NCBI GenBank assembly: GCA_902532225.1
Contig: CACAHI010000003.1
Location: 1-63,353, forward strand
DNA length: 63,353 bases
DNA from: an uncultured Pelagibacteraceae bacterium
GTDB taxonomy: Bacteria > Pseudomonadota > Alphaproteobacteria > Pelagibacterales > Pelagibacteraceae
Reading direction: 5' to 3'
Below are positions 29,005 to 39,207 of the stretch, piece after piece (positions within the stretch are counted from its first letter, which is position 1; each line of letters begins with the position of its first letter). The position numbers and the translations under genes are program-made. The notes beneath the pieces were generated by a model. That model was not told the origin of the DNA. It was given only the letters and a program-made list of their open reading frames with translations, and searched no databases.

Positions 29005-29711
29005 TGTCTTCCGTTACATTTATTCTTCATAAACCACAGTTATCAGAAAACATAGGAGCATGTGCTAGAGCTATTAAAAATTTTGATTTTAATAAATTAG
29101 TAGTAATCAATCCAAAACCTACATTTCCTAATGATAAAATTGTTGCAACTTCAGTAGGTGCAAAGGAAATTATAAAAAATTGCAAAGTTTATGAAAATTT
29201 AGAGTCTTCTTTAAAAAATATTGATTACCTTATCGCTACATCCTCTAGGTTTAGAAATAAAAATATTAAACATATAAGTTTAAATGAATTGTCGAAGATA
29301 GATTTTAGTAAAAAAATTGGCTTTCTGTTTGGTTCAGAGGCTTCAGGACTATCAAACAGTGAAATAGTTTATGCCAACTGCACTATGCAAATACCTGCTA
29401 ACCCAAATTTTAAATCACTTAATTTATCCCATAGTGTAATTATTGTGGCACAAGTAGTTTCAAGTTTAATTAAATTAAAAAGATCAAACTTTAAAAAGTC
29501 ACAAAAGGTTAAATCTGCATCCAAAAAAGATATTCAATCAATGATAAATTTATGCATTTCTCAGCTTGAGAGTAAAAATTTTTTTAAACCAAGTGAAAAA
29601 AAACCCATAATGTTAGAAAATCTTAGAAATATTTTTTATAAAATGGAGTTATCTGAAAAAGAAACTCGCATATTATCAAGTGTATTTGCTAATCTTGCAA
29701 AAAAAGGCTGA
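29004..29711 (+). CDS. trmJ: tRNA/rRNA methyltransferase, TrmJ-like SPOUT family
   Basis: FILHKPQLSENIGACARAIKNF; FLFGSEASGLSNSEI. Confidence 0.85.
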   Translation: MSSVTFILHKPQLSENIGACARAIKNFDFNKLVVINPKPTFPNDKIVATSVGAKEIIKNCKVYENLESSLKNIDYLIATSSRFRNKNIKHISLNELSKIDFSKKIGFLFGSEASGLSNSEIVYANCTMQIPANPNFKSLNLSHSVIIVAQVVSSLIKLKRSNFKKSQKVKSASKKDIQSMINLCISQLESKNFFKPSEKKPIMLENLRNIFYKMELSEKETRILSSVFANLAKKG

Positions 29712-29739
29712 TTGACAAAGTTAAGAGTAAGTCTATAAA
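29712..29739 (+). promoter_or_regulatory. Sigma70-type promoter for rpsD (TTGACA-16-TATAAA)
   Basis: TTGACA 29712-29717, 16-nt spacer, TATAAA 29734-29739, rpsD ATG at 29753. Confidence 0.7.
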
Positions 29740-29752
29740 AGCGATTTATTAA

Positions 29753-30370
29753 ATGACAAAAAGATTAAATTCTAAACACAAAGTTGATAGAAGATTAAGA
29801 GTCAATTTATGGGGCAGACCTAAAAGCCCTTTTAATTCAAGAGCATACCCTCCTGGACAACATGGACAAAGCAAGTCGTCGAAACCTTCTAATTACGGTG
29901 TGCAACTTAACGCAAAGCAAAAACTTAAATCATATTATGGAAATATTAACGAAAGACAGTTTAGAAATTTATATAAGAAAGCTATAATGAAAAAAGGAGA
30001 TACTGCAGAAAATTTAATTGGATTACTAGAAAGAAGATTGGATGCTGTTGTATATAGATCCAAACTTTCAAATACAAGTTTTTCATCTAGACAATTAATT
30101 AACCATGGCCATGTCAGTGTTAACGGAAAAAAAGTAAATATTTCAAGCTATCAAGTTAAAGAGGAAGATAGTATAGAAATAAGAGATAAGTCTAAACAAC
30201 TTTCAATTATCGATATTGCTCTTGCAAATAAAGAAAGAGAAACACCCGAATATCTTCAAGTGGATGAAAAAAATAAAAAAGTTAAATTTGTTAGGATACC
30301 TAAATTTGAAGAAGTTCCTTATCCCGTTGTCATGGAGCCAAATTTGGTGATCGAGTATTATTCTAGATAG
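29753..30370 (+). CDS. rpsD: 30S ribosomal protein S4
   Basis: [28 protein letters not shown]4 domain [15 protein letters not shown]. Confidence 0.95.
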   Translation: MTKRLNSKHKVDRRLRVNLWGRPKSPFNSRAYPPGQHGQSKSSKPSNYGVQLNAKQKLKSYYGNINERQFRNLYKKAIMKKGDTAENLIGLLERRLDAVVYRSKLSNTSFSSRQLINHGHVSVNGKKVNISSYQVKEEDSIEIRDKSKQLSIIDIALANKERETPEYLQVDEKNKKVKFVRIPKFEEVPYPVVMEPNLVIEYYSR

Positions 30371-30372
30371 TT

Positions 30373-30705
30373 TTATTTTTTAAAATTAATTCCTTTATTC
30401 TCAAGAATTTTTTTAAGCTCACCATTTTCGTACATTTCTTTTACAATATCACAACCACCTACAAATTCTTTCTTTATATATAACTGAGGTATTGTTGGCC
30501 AATCACTAAATTCTTTTATACCCTGTCTTAGTTTTTCATTTTCTAAAACATTAACACCTTTAAAATTTATTTCTAAAATTTTTAACATATTTGAAACAGC
30601 CATTGAGAAACCGCACTGTGGTGCATCAGGAGTGCCTTTCATAAAAAGGCAAACTTCATTATTTTCAATTTCTTTGCTGATTAAATCATTTATTTGTTGA
30701 TCCAT
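30373..30705 (-). CDS. grxD: Monothiol glutaredoxin Grx4 family
   Basis: VCLFMKGTPDAPQCGFSMAV; WPTIPQLYIKKEFVGGCDIV. Confidence 0.93.
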   Translation of the reverse strand: MDQQINDLISKEIENNEVCLFMKGTPDAPQCGFSMAVSNMLKILEINFKGVNVLENEKLRQGIKEFSDWPTIPQLYIKKEFVGGCDIVKEMYENGELKKILENKGINFKK

Positions 30706-30706
30706 A

Positions 30707-30934
30707 TTACTCCTTAGTTTTAATTGCTAACGCATGCAACTCATTTCCCATTTTACCTTTTAAAGAATTATATACCATTTTATGTTGTTCTATTTTGCTT
30801 TTTCCTGCAAATGTAGAAGAGGTAACAGTTGCTGAATAATGATTACCATCACCTGCTAAATCTTGAATTTCTATTTTTGCATCTGGCATTGCTTCCTTTA
30901 TTAACTTTTCAATTTCTTTTAAATCCATTGCCAT
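30707..30934 (-). CDS. BolA family protein
   Basis: SSTFAGKSKIEQHKMVYNSLKGKMGNELHALAIKT. Confidence 0.9.
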   Translation of the reverse strand: MAMDLKEIEKLIKEAMPDAKIEIQDLAGDGNHYSATVTSSTFAGKSKIEQHKMVYNSLKGKMGNELHALAIKTKE

Positions 30935-30935
30935 A

Positions 30936-33128
30936 TTATTTACTCATATAATCAATTAACCAAGTTTTATTAGATTTAGTTAAATCGTCAATATGTAGAA
31001 TTGGCTCTTTGTCTAGTATTACCTCATTTTTTGTTACAATTCCAATCTCATCATAATGAACTGAATTTTCTTTTAAAATTTTTTGTACTTTTGAAAGATT
31101 ATTAGGTTCAATTTCGATTATATATCTTCCTTGATCTTCTCCAAAATAATAATGAAATTTACTAGTTAATACCTTAGGTTTAATTAATTTAAAACCTTTT
31201 TCTCCTTTTATTGCCATTTTTGAAACTGCCGTGATGATCCCACCTAATGAAACATCATGAGTTGATTTAATTAATTTTTCATTAATTAATTTTAAAATTG
31301 TCTCACCATTATTTTTTTCGTTAAATAGATTAATTTCTGGAGGAGGTCCTTTTTTTTCATTTAAAATATTTCTAGCAAATATACTTTGCTCTATGTGACC
31401 TTCGGTTTTTCCAACTACTAAAATAAGATTATTAATATTTTTTAAGTCCATAGTGATTATTTTTTTGTAATCTGTAACCAAACCAACACCACCTATAGTA
31501 GGAGTGGGTTTAATGCCTTTATCTTTTGTTTCATTGTAAAAAGATACATTTCCTGAGACCACAGGGTAATCTAAAAATTTACTAGCTTCATTTATTCCCT
31601 CTACACACTCAACAAATTCTCCCATATTTTCCTCTTTTTCTGGGTTACCAAAGTTTAAACAATTAGTAATAGCAATTGGTTTTGATCCACAAGAAATTAA
31701 ATTTCTCCAATTTTCACAGACGACCTGTTTTCCTCCTGTAAGTGGATGTGCATAGCAATATATAGCCGACGAGTCCACAGAAGTTGCAACAGCTTTACTA
31801 GATCCATGAATTCTTACAATTCCAGAGTCCGATCCAGGTTTTTCAACAGTATCTCCCATAACAGTCTGATCGTATTGTTCCCAAATCCATTCCTTACTAG
31901 ATATATTTGGTGAACTTAAAATTTTTTTTAGAACCTCTGTAATTTTAAAATTTTTTAAATCATCTTTATTAAACTTTATCTTTTGAGGAAGTTTTGTTTT
32001 TTTGAATTTACGATCATATATAGGTGCATTTTCTGCTAATATATTGATTGGTATTTGCGCAACTCTAATTTTATCAAAAAATAATTCAATTTTTTTTGTG
32101 TCAGTAGTTTTACCTATAACCGCAAAATCTAAATTCCATTTATCAAATATTTTTTTTGCCTCTTCTTCTTTTCCGTTTTCTAAAATTATCAACATTCTTT
32201 CCTGACTCTCTGAAAGCATAATTTCATAAGGTGTCATTTTTTCTTCACGGCAGGGGACTTTATTTAAATTTAACTCAATTCCTAAATTACCTTTAGATGC
32301 CATTTCTATACTTGAGGATGTAAGGCCAGCAGCACCCATATCTTGAATTGAAATAATTGATTTTCCTGCCATTAACTCTAAACATGCTTCTAATAATAAT
32401 TTTTCTGTAAATGGATCACCAACTTGTACCGTTGGTTTTTTTTCTTCTATCTTGTCGTCAAAAACTGCTGACGCCATGCTAGCCCCATGAATTCCATCTC
32501 GACCCGTTTTTGATCCAACATAGATTACTGGTTTATTAACCCCTACAGCTTTAGAGTAAAAAATTTTATTTTTATTAACTAAACCCAAGGTCATTGCATT
32601 TACTAATATATTTCCGTTGTAAGACTCATCAAAATTGGTTTGTCCAGCAATTGTAGGTATTCCCATACAGTTTCCATAACCACCTATACCTTTAACCACA
32701 CCTCTTAATAAATTTTTTGTTTTAGGATTTTGAGTAGATCCAAAGTGAATAGAATTCAAATTTGCAATTGGTCTTGCTCCCATAGTAAAAACATCTCTCA
32801 TTATACCACCAACCCCAGTCGCAGCTCCTTGGTAAGGTTCAATAAAAGATGGATGATTATGACTTTCAATTTTAAAAACTATTGCATCGTCATCTTCTAT
32901 ATCGATTATACCAGCATTTTCGCCAGGTCCTTGAATTACTTTTTTACCTTTTGTATTAAGTTTTTTTAGATGAACTTTTGAAGATTTATATGAACAATGT
33001 TCATTCCACATCGCTGAAAAAATCCCAAGCTCAGTTAAGTTTGGTGTTCTTTTTAATAGATCACAAATTTTATTAAACTCTTCTTTGTTTAAGCCATGAT
33101 CCATTGCATTTTGTAAATTAACTTCCAT
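30936..33128 (-). CDS. purL: Phosphoribosylformylglycinamidine synthase subunit PurL
   Basis: EHCSYKSSKVHLKKL; VFKIESHNHPSFIEPYQGAATGVGGI. Confidence 0.95.
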   Translation of the reverse strand: MEVNLQNAMDHGLNKEEFNKICDLLKRTPNLTELGIFSAMWNEHCSYKSSKVHLKKLNTKGKKVIQGPGENAGIIDIEDDDAIVFKIESHNHPSFIEPYQGAATGVGGIMRDVFTMGARPIANLNSIHFGSTQNPKTKNLLRGVVKGIGGYGNCMGIPTIAGQTNFDESYNGNILVNAMTLGLVNKNKIFYSKAVGVNKPVIYVGSKTGRDGIHGASMASAVFDDKIEEKKPTVQVGDPFTEKLLLEACLELMAGKSIISIQDMGAAGLTSSSIEMASKGNLGIELNLNKVPCREEKMTPYEIMLSESQERMLIILENGKEEEAKKIFDKWNLDFAVIGKTTDTKKIELFFDKIRVAQIPINILAENAPIYDRKFKKTKLPQKIKFNKDDLKNFKITEVLKKILSSPNISSKEWIWEQYDQTVMGDTVEKPGSDSGIVRIHGSSKAVATSVDSSAIYCYAHPLTGGKQVVCENWRNLISCGSKPIAITNCLNFGNPEKEENMGEFVECVEGINEASKFLDYPVVSGNVSFYNETKDKGIKPTPTIGGVGLVTDYKKIITMDLKNINNLILVVGKTEGHIEQSIFARNILNEKKGPPPEINLFNEKNNGETILKLINEKLIKSTHDVSLGGIITAVSKMAIKGEKGFKLIKPKVLTSKFHYYFGEDQGRYIIEIEPNNLSKVQKILKENSVHYDEIGIVTKNEVILDKEPILHIDDLTKSNKTWLIDYMSK

Positions 33129-33811
33129 TATTTTAAATTATTTAAGAGATTTGTGAAAAAAATTGAACCATCTTCACCTGAAAGATATTTATCAATCATT
33201 CTTTCAGGATGAGGCATCATACCTAATACATTCTTTTTTTCATTAAATATGCCAGCTATATTTTTAATTGCTCCGTTAGGATTATTTTCTTCATTAATTT
33301 TACCATTTTGATCACAATAGGTAGCAGCAATTTGATCATTATCTTCTATAGATTTCAATTCATCTTGTGAGCAAAAATAATTACCTTCATTATGTGCAAT
33401 ATGCAATTCTAAGATATTCTTTTTAATATTTTCGAAATATTTATTTTTATTATTGTTAATTTTTATAAAAACATTTTTACAAATAAAATTTAGATTTATA
33501 TTTTGCTGCAAAACTCCAGAAAGAAGTCCTGTTTCTGTTAAAATTTGGAAACCATTACAGACACCCATTACCATTCCCCCAGATTTTGCAAAATCTATAA
33601 CTGAGCTGATTATTCTAGATTTTCCAGCTATACTTCCACATCTAAGATAGTCACCATATGAAAAACCCCCAGGCAAAACAATTAAATCACTCTTAGGTAA
33701 ATCGATATCATTATGCCAAACCATTTGGTTTATAAAACCAAATTTTTTTAGAGCAACATCCATATCTCTATCACAATTCGAACCTGGAAAAATAATTACT
33801 GATGATTTCAT
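33128..33811 (-). CDS. purQ: Phosphoribosylformylglycinamidine synthase subunit PurQ (internal ATG preferred)
   Basis: VIIFPGSNCDRDMDVAL; LPGGFSYGDYLRCGSIA; GVCNGFQIL. Confidence 0.95.
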   Translation of the reverse strand: MKSSVIIFPGSNCDRDMDVALKKFGFINQMVWHNDIDLPKSDLIVLPGGFSYGDYLRCGSIAGKSRIISSVIDFAKSGGMVMGVCNGFQILTETGLLSGVLQQNINLNFICKNVFIKINNNKNKYFENIKKNILELHIAHNEGNYFCSQDELKSIEDNDQIAATYCDQNGKINEENNPNGAIKNIAGIFNEKKNVLGMMPHPERMIDKYLSGEDGSIFFTNLLNNLK

Positions 33812-33818
33812 TAATAAT

Positions 33819-34052
33819 TTATATAATTTTAAAATCTTCAATTACTAAATTTGCTAAAAGTTTTTTGCACATTTCTTGAACTTTTGATTTAGCTTTTGTT
33901 TCATCTTTTTCGTTTATATCTATTTCAAAAAATTTGCCTTGCCTGACTTCTTTTACACTAGAAAAATTCATTCCAATGAGAGTTTGTTGTATTGCTTTAC
34001 CTTGTGGATCTAAAACACCTTTTTTAAGTGTTATTATTACTTTAACTATCAT
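33819..34052 (-). CDS. purS: Phosphoribosylformylglycinamidine synthase subunit PurS
   Basis: KVIITLKKGVLDPQGKAIQQTL; between purQ and purC. Confidence 0.93.
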   Translation of the reverse strand: MIVKVIITLKKGVLDPQGKAIQQTLIGMNFSSVKEVRQGKFFEIDINEKDETKAKSKVQEMCKKLLANLVIEDFKII

Positions 34053-34828
34053 TTATTTTTTTTTAATTTAACTGCTGTAGGTTTTGAAAATTTAATAGGT
34101 CTTATGTTAGATTCTAAATGTAATATTCCTAGTCTTCTAGCAACTTCTTGGTAAGCTTCAACTAAATTACCTAAATTTTGTCTAAATCTATCTTTATCAA
34201 GTTTTTTTTCTGTTGAAGAATCCCATAATCTACATGTGTCAGGACTTATTTCGTCAGCTAGGATAATTTTATTTTCATTTGTTTTTCCAAATTCAACTTT
34301 AAAATCCACCAACTTAATCCCAATACCTCTGAACATCCCTTGTAAAAAATCATTAATTCTTAATAATTCTTTTGATATCCAATCTAATTCAACAATATTT
34401 AACCAATTAAAAGTTAAGATATGCTCTCGACTAACTATTGGATCTCCTAACTCATCATTTTTAAGACAATACTCAATTAAAGGACGTTCTAAAACCGAAC
34501 CATCCTCAATTCCAAGTCTTTTTGTTAATGATCCAGTAGCAATGTTTCTTACTATAAATTCAATTGGTATTATTTTAACATGATGTACGAGTTGTTCTCT
34601 CATGTTTAATCTTTTTACTAGATGATTTTTAATTCCTATTTGACCAAGATTATTTAATATATGTTCTGAAATTCTATTATTTAAAATACCTTTACCATCT
34701 ATTACTGATTTTTTTTGATTATTAAATGCAGTTGCATCATCTTTAAAATGTTGAATAACTAAATTTTTTTCCTCTGTAGCAAAGATAATTTTAGCTTTTC
34801 CTTCATATAATTTCTTTTTTTTTTTCAT
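34049..34828 (-). CDS. purC: Phosphoribosylaminoimidazole-succinocarboxamide synthase
   Basis: LYEGKAKIIFATEEKNLVIQHFKDDATAFN; ILADEISPDTCRLWD. Confidence 0.95.
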   Translation of the reverse strand: MKKKKKLYEGKAKIIFATEEKNLVIQHFKDDATAFNNQKKSVIDGKGILNNRISEHILNNLGQIGIKNHLVKRLNMREQLVHHVKIIPIEFIVRNIATGSLTKRLGIEDGSVLERPLIEYCLKNDELGDPIVSREHILTFNWLNIVELDWISKELLRINDFLQGMFRGIGIKLVDFKVEFGKTNENKIILADEISPDTCRLWDSSTEKKLDKDRFRQNLGNLVEAYQEVARRLGILHLESNIRPIKFSKPTAVKLKKNK

Positions 34829-35643
34829 TAATTAATAAATTTATTTAGGATTCTGGTTATATTGTAATCTAAACCATTAGTATAATTTAAGTCTTGGTAT
34901 TTACCTTTATTTTTATTTATTAAATAAATCATATATTTATGCGCATCTAATCTTCGAGCCCACCAATTTTTTCCAAACTTTTTAAAATTAATATTACTTT
35001 CACCTTTTTTGTCTTGAAAATAATAAGTTAAATGATTGTTTATAACCTTAAAATCATTAAATAATATATTAGAAATTACCGCAAGTCTGAAATCAATAGT
35101 TAATAATGGAAATTTCCTGATTTTTAATTCTTTTGAAATCTTTAAAAAAAAATTATTTCTAATAGAAATACAACTTGTAGGTGGAAATTTTGGCCACTTT
35201 ACTACTTTGCGCCTATTTTTAAAGTTCTGACTTAAATAAAAATTATTTTTTGAAAAATAAACTATTGGTTTATCAAATAAAATATTTGATTTTTTATTTT
35301 GATTAAAAGATTTGACGATATTTTTTATTTTATTTTTTTTGAAAAAATCATCAGAGTCTAACAACGTTAGAATTTTGCCTTTTGACTTTTTGTAGGCATA
35401 TATATATGTGTCTATTTGATAAAAAGTATTAAATTTTATTTTTCCTTTTTTCTTTTTTCTTTTAAATACTTTTATATTTTTGAATTTTTTTGCAGTTTCA
35501 AAGGTTTTATCTGTCGATCCATCATCGACGAAAATAACTTCAATATTTTTATAAGTTTGATTTAGACATGATTTTATACATCGTTTTACGTATTTTTCTT
35601 TATTATAACTTGCAATTAATATTGAAACTAAAGGTTTTTCCAT
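34828..35643 (-). CDS. Glycosyltransferase family 2 protein
   Basis: VSILIASYNKEKYVKRCIKSCLNQTYKNIEVIFVDDGSTDKT; LLDSDDFF. Confidence 0.88.
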   Translation of the reverse strand: MEKPLVSILIASYNKEKYVKRCIKSCLNQTYKNIEVIFVDDGSTDKTFETAKKFKNIKVFKRKKKKGKIKFNTFYQIDTYIYAYKKSKGKILTLLDSDDFFKKNKIKNIVKSFNQNKKSNILFDKPIVYFSKNNFYLSQNFKNRRKVVKWPKFPPTSCISIRNNFFLKISKELKIRKFPLLTIDFRLAVISNILFNDFKVINNHLTYYFQDKKGESNINFKKFGKNWWARRLDAHKYMIYLINKNKGKYQDLNYTNGLDYNITRILNKFIN

Positions 35644-35687
35644 ATTTTTTAAGTTGTAGAATGAAGTATACTGTAATTGAACATTAA

Positions 35688-36980
35688 TTATTTAAAAACT
35701 CTTTTAAAAATAAAATTGACATTTTTTAAGTGTTTTTTGTATTCAAAAATACTTTTTAATTTTTTTTCATTAATTTTATTTTTTATAATTTTATCTATTT
35801 TTAGTAGATCGATTAAATTTTTATTTTCATGAAAACTTTTTTTAGCAATTTTTTGCACTAATCTATAGGCGTTCTCTCGTTTTATTCCTTTTTTTGTTAA
35901 TTCAAGCATGACTTCTTGTGAAAAAATCAGACCATTAGTTAAATTAAGATTTTTTAACATTGCCTTAGGATAAACAATTAATTTATCTAAAATATTTCCC
36001 AACCTATTAAGAGCAAAATCAAGTGTAATATTTGCATCAGGGCCTATATTTCTTTCAACACTTGAATGAGAAATGTCTCTTTCATGCCAAAGTGCAATAT
36101 TTTCTAACGCAGGCGTAACGTGACTACGCACTATTCTCGACAGTCCTGTAAGGTTTTCACTTAAAATTGGATTTTTTTTATGTGGCATTGCTGAGGATCC
36201 TTTTTGATCTTTTGAAAAAAATTCTTGAACCTCATAAACTTCGGATCGTTGAAGATGTCTAATTTCTGTTGCTACTCTCTCAATTGAACCAGCTATAATT
36301 CCTAAAACAGAAAAATAGTATGCGTGTCTATCTCTAGGAATTATTTGTGAGGATATTGGTTCGGGTCTTAATTTTAATTTTTTTGCTACATAAACTTCAA
36401 TTTTTGGATCTATATTTGCAAAAGTACCAACAGCACCTGATATACCACAAGTCGATACTTCATATATTGCACTTAATAATCTTCTTTTGTTTCTTTTAAA
36501 CTCTTCATAAAAAGAGGCTAATTTCAAACCAAATGTAGTTGGCTCAGCATGTATCCCGTGACTTCTTCCTATGCATGGAGTGTATTTATATTTTTTTGCT
36601 TTTCTTTTTAAAACACTAAGTATTTTGTTGATGTCATTAACAATAATATTTCCTGATTGAACTAATTGAATATTAAAACCCGTATCTATCACATCAGAAG
36701 ATGTCATTCCCTGGTGTAAGTATCTACTTTTAATTCCAGATCTTTCAGTAATTGATGTTAAAAAAGCTATGACATCATGTTTAACTTTTTTCTCTATTTG
36801 GTGAATTCTTTTTACATTAATTTTAGCTTTTTTTCTTACAGTGGACGCAACACCTTTTGGAATAATCTTATATTTTTCCATAGCTTGCGCAGCAGCAATT
36901 TCTATATCTAACCAAATTTTATATTTGTTTTCCTCTGACCAAATATTTATTAGTTCTTTTCTGGAATATCTATTTATCAT
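35688..36980 (-). CDS. purB: Adenylosuccinate lyase
   Basis: RYLHQGMTSSDVIDTGFNIQL; GSSAMPHKKNPILSENLTGL. Confidence 0.95.
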   Translation of the reverse strand: MINRYSRKELINIWSEENKYKIWLDIEIAAAQAMEKYKIIPKGVASTVRKKAKINVKRIHQIEKKVKHDVIAFLTSITERSGIKSRYLHQGMTSSDVIDTGFNIQLVQSGNIIVNDINKILSVLKRKAKKYKYTPCIGRSHGIHAEPTTFGLKLASFYEEFKRNKRRLLSAIYEVSTCGISGAVGTFANIDPKIEVYVAKKLKLRPEPISSQIIPRDRHAYYFSVLGIIAGSIERVATEIRHLQRSEVYEVQEFFSKDQKGSSAMPHKKNPILSENLTGLSRIVRSHVTPALENIALWHERDISHSSVERNIGPDANITLDFALNRLGNILDKLIVYPKAMLKNLNLTNGLIFSQEVMLELTKKGIKRENAYRLVQKIAKKSFHENKNLIDLLKIDKIIKNKINEKKLKSIFEYKKHLKNVNFIFKRVFK

Positions 36981-37753
36981 TAATTATAAGGAGGTTTATG
37001 TAAACTTTTAACAGATTCTGTAAAAATTTCATAACCATTTTCAGTTATACCTAATGTATGTTCAAACTGTGCAGATAATGATTTATCTTTAGTAACTGCA
37101 GTCCATCCATCATTAAGAACTTTAGTTTCAAATTTACCAGCATTAATCATTGGTTCAATTGTAAATGTCATTCCTGGAACTAATTCTATGCCAGTATTTT
37201 TTTTTCCATAGTGCAATATATTTGGCGCCTCGTGAAAAACATTACTTATACCGTGGCCACAAAAATCTCTTACAACTGAATAACCTTTATTTTCGACATA
37301 AGATTGTATTTCAAAACCTATATCTCCAAGTTTAATTCCTGGTTTCAATATTTTAATTGCATTCATCATTGATTGATATGTTGCTTCTATTAGATTCGTA
37401 GCTTTAACTGGCACCTTTCCTGCAGAAAACATTCTACTAGTATCCCCGTAATAACCATCAACAATGGCTGTAACATCAATATTTAAAATATCTCCATCAT
37501 TTAAAATTCTTTCAGAAGGTATTCCGTGGCACACAACGTGATTTAAAGATGTACATAAGGATTTTTTAAATCCTCTATAATATAGAGGAGCAGAATATCC
37601 TCCATTATCTCTAATAAATTCATAACCTAATTTATCAATCTCATTAGTTGTTATTCCTGGTTTTATCTGAGCTGATATCATATCAAGAGTTCTAGAAGCA
37701 AGATTTCCAGCTTTACGCATTTTTTCAAATTTTTCTAAATAATTATCAGTCAT
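36980..37753 (-). CDS. map: Type I methionine aminopeptidase
   Basis: SLNHVVCHGIPS; DVTAIVDGYYGDTSRMF; CGHGISNVFHEAP; FTIEPMIN. Confidence 0.95.
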   Translation of the reverse strand: MTDNYLEKFEKMRKAGNLASRTLDMISAQIKPGITTNEIDKLGYEFIRDNGGYSAPLYYRGFKKSLCTSLNHVVCHGIPSERILNDGDILNIDVTAIVDGYYGDTSRMFSAGKVPVKATNLIEATYQSMMNAIKILKPGIKLGDIGFEIQSYVENKGYSVVRDFCGHGISNVFHEAPNILHYGKKNTGIELVPGMTFTIEPMINAGKFETKVLNDGWTAVTKDKSLSAQFEHTLGITENGYEIFTESVKSLHKPPYN

Positions 37754-38432
37754 TCAAAATATTAATTTTTTTTTCAATTTTAATTTCTTTAGAATTTAAT
37801 TTACATCGGTAAGCTAAAAATTTTACTCCAGCTTTCTTAGCAATTAAATAATTTTGATAGTAATCATTATCAATGTCTTTTGCTATCTTAAAACTATTTA
37901 TATCCTGAATTTGAGTTAAAAATAAGACATAAGGTTTATAACCTTTTTCTAGAGATTTAATTAATTGTAGCAGATGTTTTGAGCCCCTTGATGTAATAGC
38001 ATCAGGAAATTCAGCTAGTTCTTTTTTTCTTAATAATGTTACGTTTTTAACTTCAATGATGTTTTTATCACATAAAAAATCAAACCTCGTATCATTTGAA
38101 AATTTAAATTCAGGTTTAATCATTTTAACTGACTTAAATTCTTCGAAGAGTTTGTTGTTTAAACCATGTTCAACAATTCTGTTTGCTCTATGAGTGTTAA
38201 CACCTACTAGTTTGTTTTTTGATTTGATTATTTCAAGTGTATATTTTAATTTTCTTTTTGGATCATTATTTTTGCTTATCCAAGTCTCATTTCCTTCATC
38301 TAATAGACCCATCATAGATCCTGTATTGGGACAATGAGCGGTAAGTGTGGAATTATTTACTTTTATATCTATAAAAAATCTTTTATATCGCTTGATTAAT
38401 TTGCCTTTAATTAAAGTACTGGTAAATTTCAT
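37746..38432 (-). CDS. sfsA: DNA/RNA nuclease SfsA family
   Basis: HCPNTGSMMGLL; SRGSKHLLQLIKSLEKGYKPYVLFLTQ. Confidence 0.88.
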   Translation of the reverse strand: MKFTSTLIKGKLIKRYKRFFIDIKVNNSTLTAHCPNTGSMMGLLDEGNETWISKNNDPKRKLKYTLEIIKSKNKLVGVNTHRANRIVEHGLNNKLFEEFKSVKMIKPEFKFSNDTRFDFLCDKNIIEVKNVTLLRKKELAEFPDAITSRGSKHLLQLIKSLEKGYKPYVLFLTQIQDINSFKIAKDIDNDYYQNYLIAKKAGVKFLAYRCKLNSKEIKIEKKINILND

Positions 38433-38454
38433 CTTAATTTATTTATATTTAAAA

Positions 38455-39207
38455 ATGACAAATAAAAAAGAAATATTTGCTGGAATAATTGTAATTGGTA
38501 ACGAAATATTATCAGGAAGAACTCAAGATACAAATACAAGTACACTTTCAATTTGGTTAAATTCTTTAGGTATAAAAGTTCAAGAGGTTAGAACAATCCC
38601 TGATTCAGAAAAAATTATTGTTGAAACAGTTGCTGATTTAAGAAAAAAGTTTGATTATGTTTTTACGACAGGAGGAATAGGACCTACACATGATGATATA
38701 ACTGCATCATCTATAGCAAAAGCATTTAATTTAAAATACGGGCCTCATAAAGAAGCAATGGATATTTTGGAAAAATATTATAAGCCTGGAGAATTTAATA
38801 AAGGAAGACAAAAAATGGCATGGATGCCAACAAGTGCTGAGTTAATTTATAATCCTACCAGTGGTGCACCTGGTTTTAATGTGGAAAATGTATTTTGTTT
38901 ACCAGGAGTTCCTTCAATATTAAAATCTATGCTTGGAGGGATCACTCATAAATTAGTTGGGGGAAAACCAATATTAAGTCAAACAATAAATTTAAAAACT
39001 GTTGAAAGTGAAATAGCCAAATCATTGTCAAATGTACAAAAAAATAATAAAGAAGTTGATATTGGTAGTTATCCATTTTTTAGAGCAGGAAAATTAGGTG
39101 TGGCAATAGTTTTAAGAAGTGATGTTCAAAGTCAAATTGACAAATGCAACTTAGAAATAATTAAGTTTGTAAAAGAGAAAAATATTGAAATTGTTGAAAA
39201 AGATTAA
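38455..39207 (+). CDS. CinA-like molybdopterin-binding domain protein (ATG 38455 preferred over ORF start 38347)
   Basis: IVIGNEILSGRTQDTNTSTLS; FTTGGIGPTHDDITASSIAKAF. Confidence 0.85.
   Translation: MTNKKEIFAGIIVIGNEILSGRTQDTNTSTLSIWLNSLGIKVQEVRTIPDSEKIIVETVADLRKKFDYVFTTGGIGPTHDDITASSIAKAFNLKYGPHKEAMDILEKYYKPGEFNKGRQKMAWMPTSAELIYNPTSGAPGFNVENVFCLPGVPSILKSMLGGITHKLVGGKPILSQTINLKTVESEIAKSLSNVQKNNKEVDIGSYPFFRAGKLGVAIVLRSDVQSQIDKCNLEIIKFVKEKNIEIVEKD

Noticed and set aside
38347-38454. 108-bp upstream extension of the CinA-like ORF overlapping sfsA antisense
   Set aside because: The ATG at 38455 precedes the recognisable domain directly; the extension reads as low-complexity antisense of sfsA
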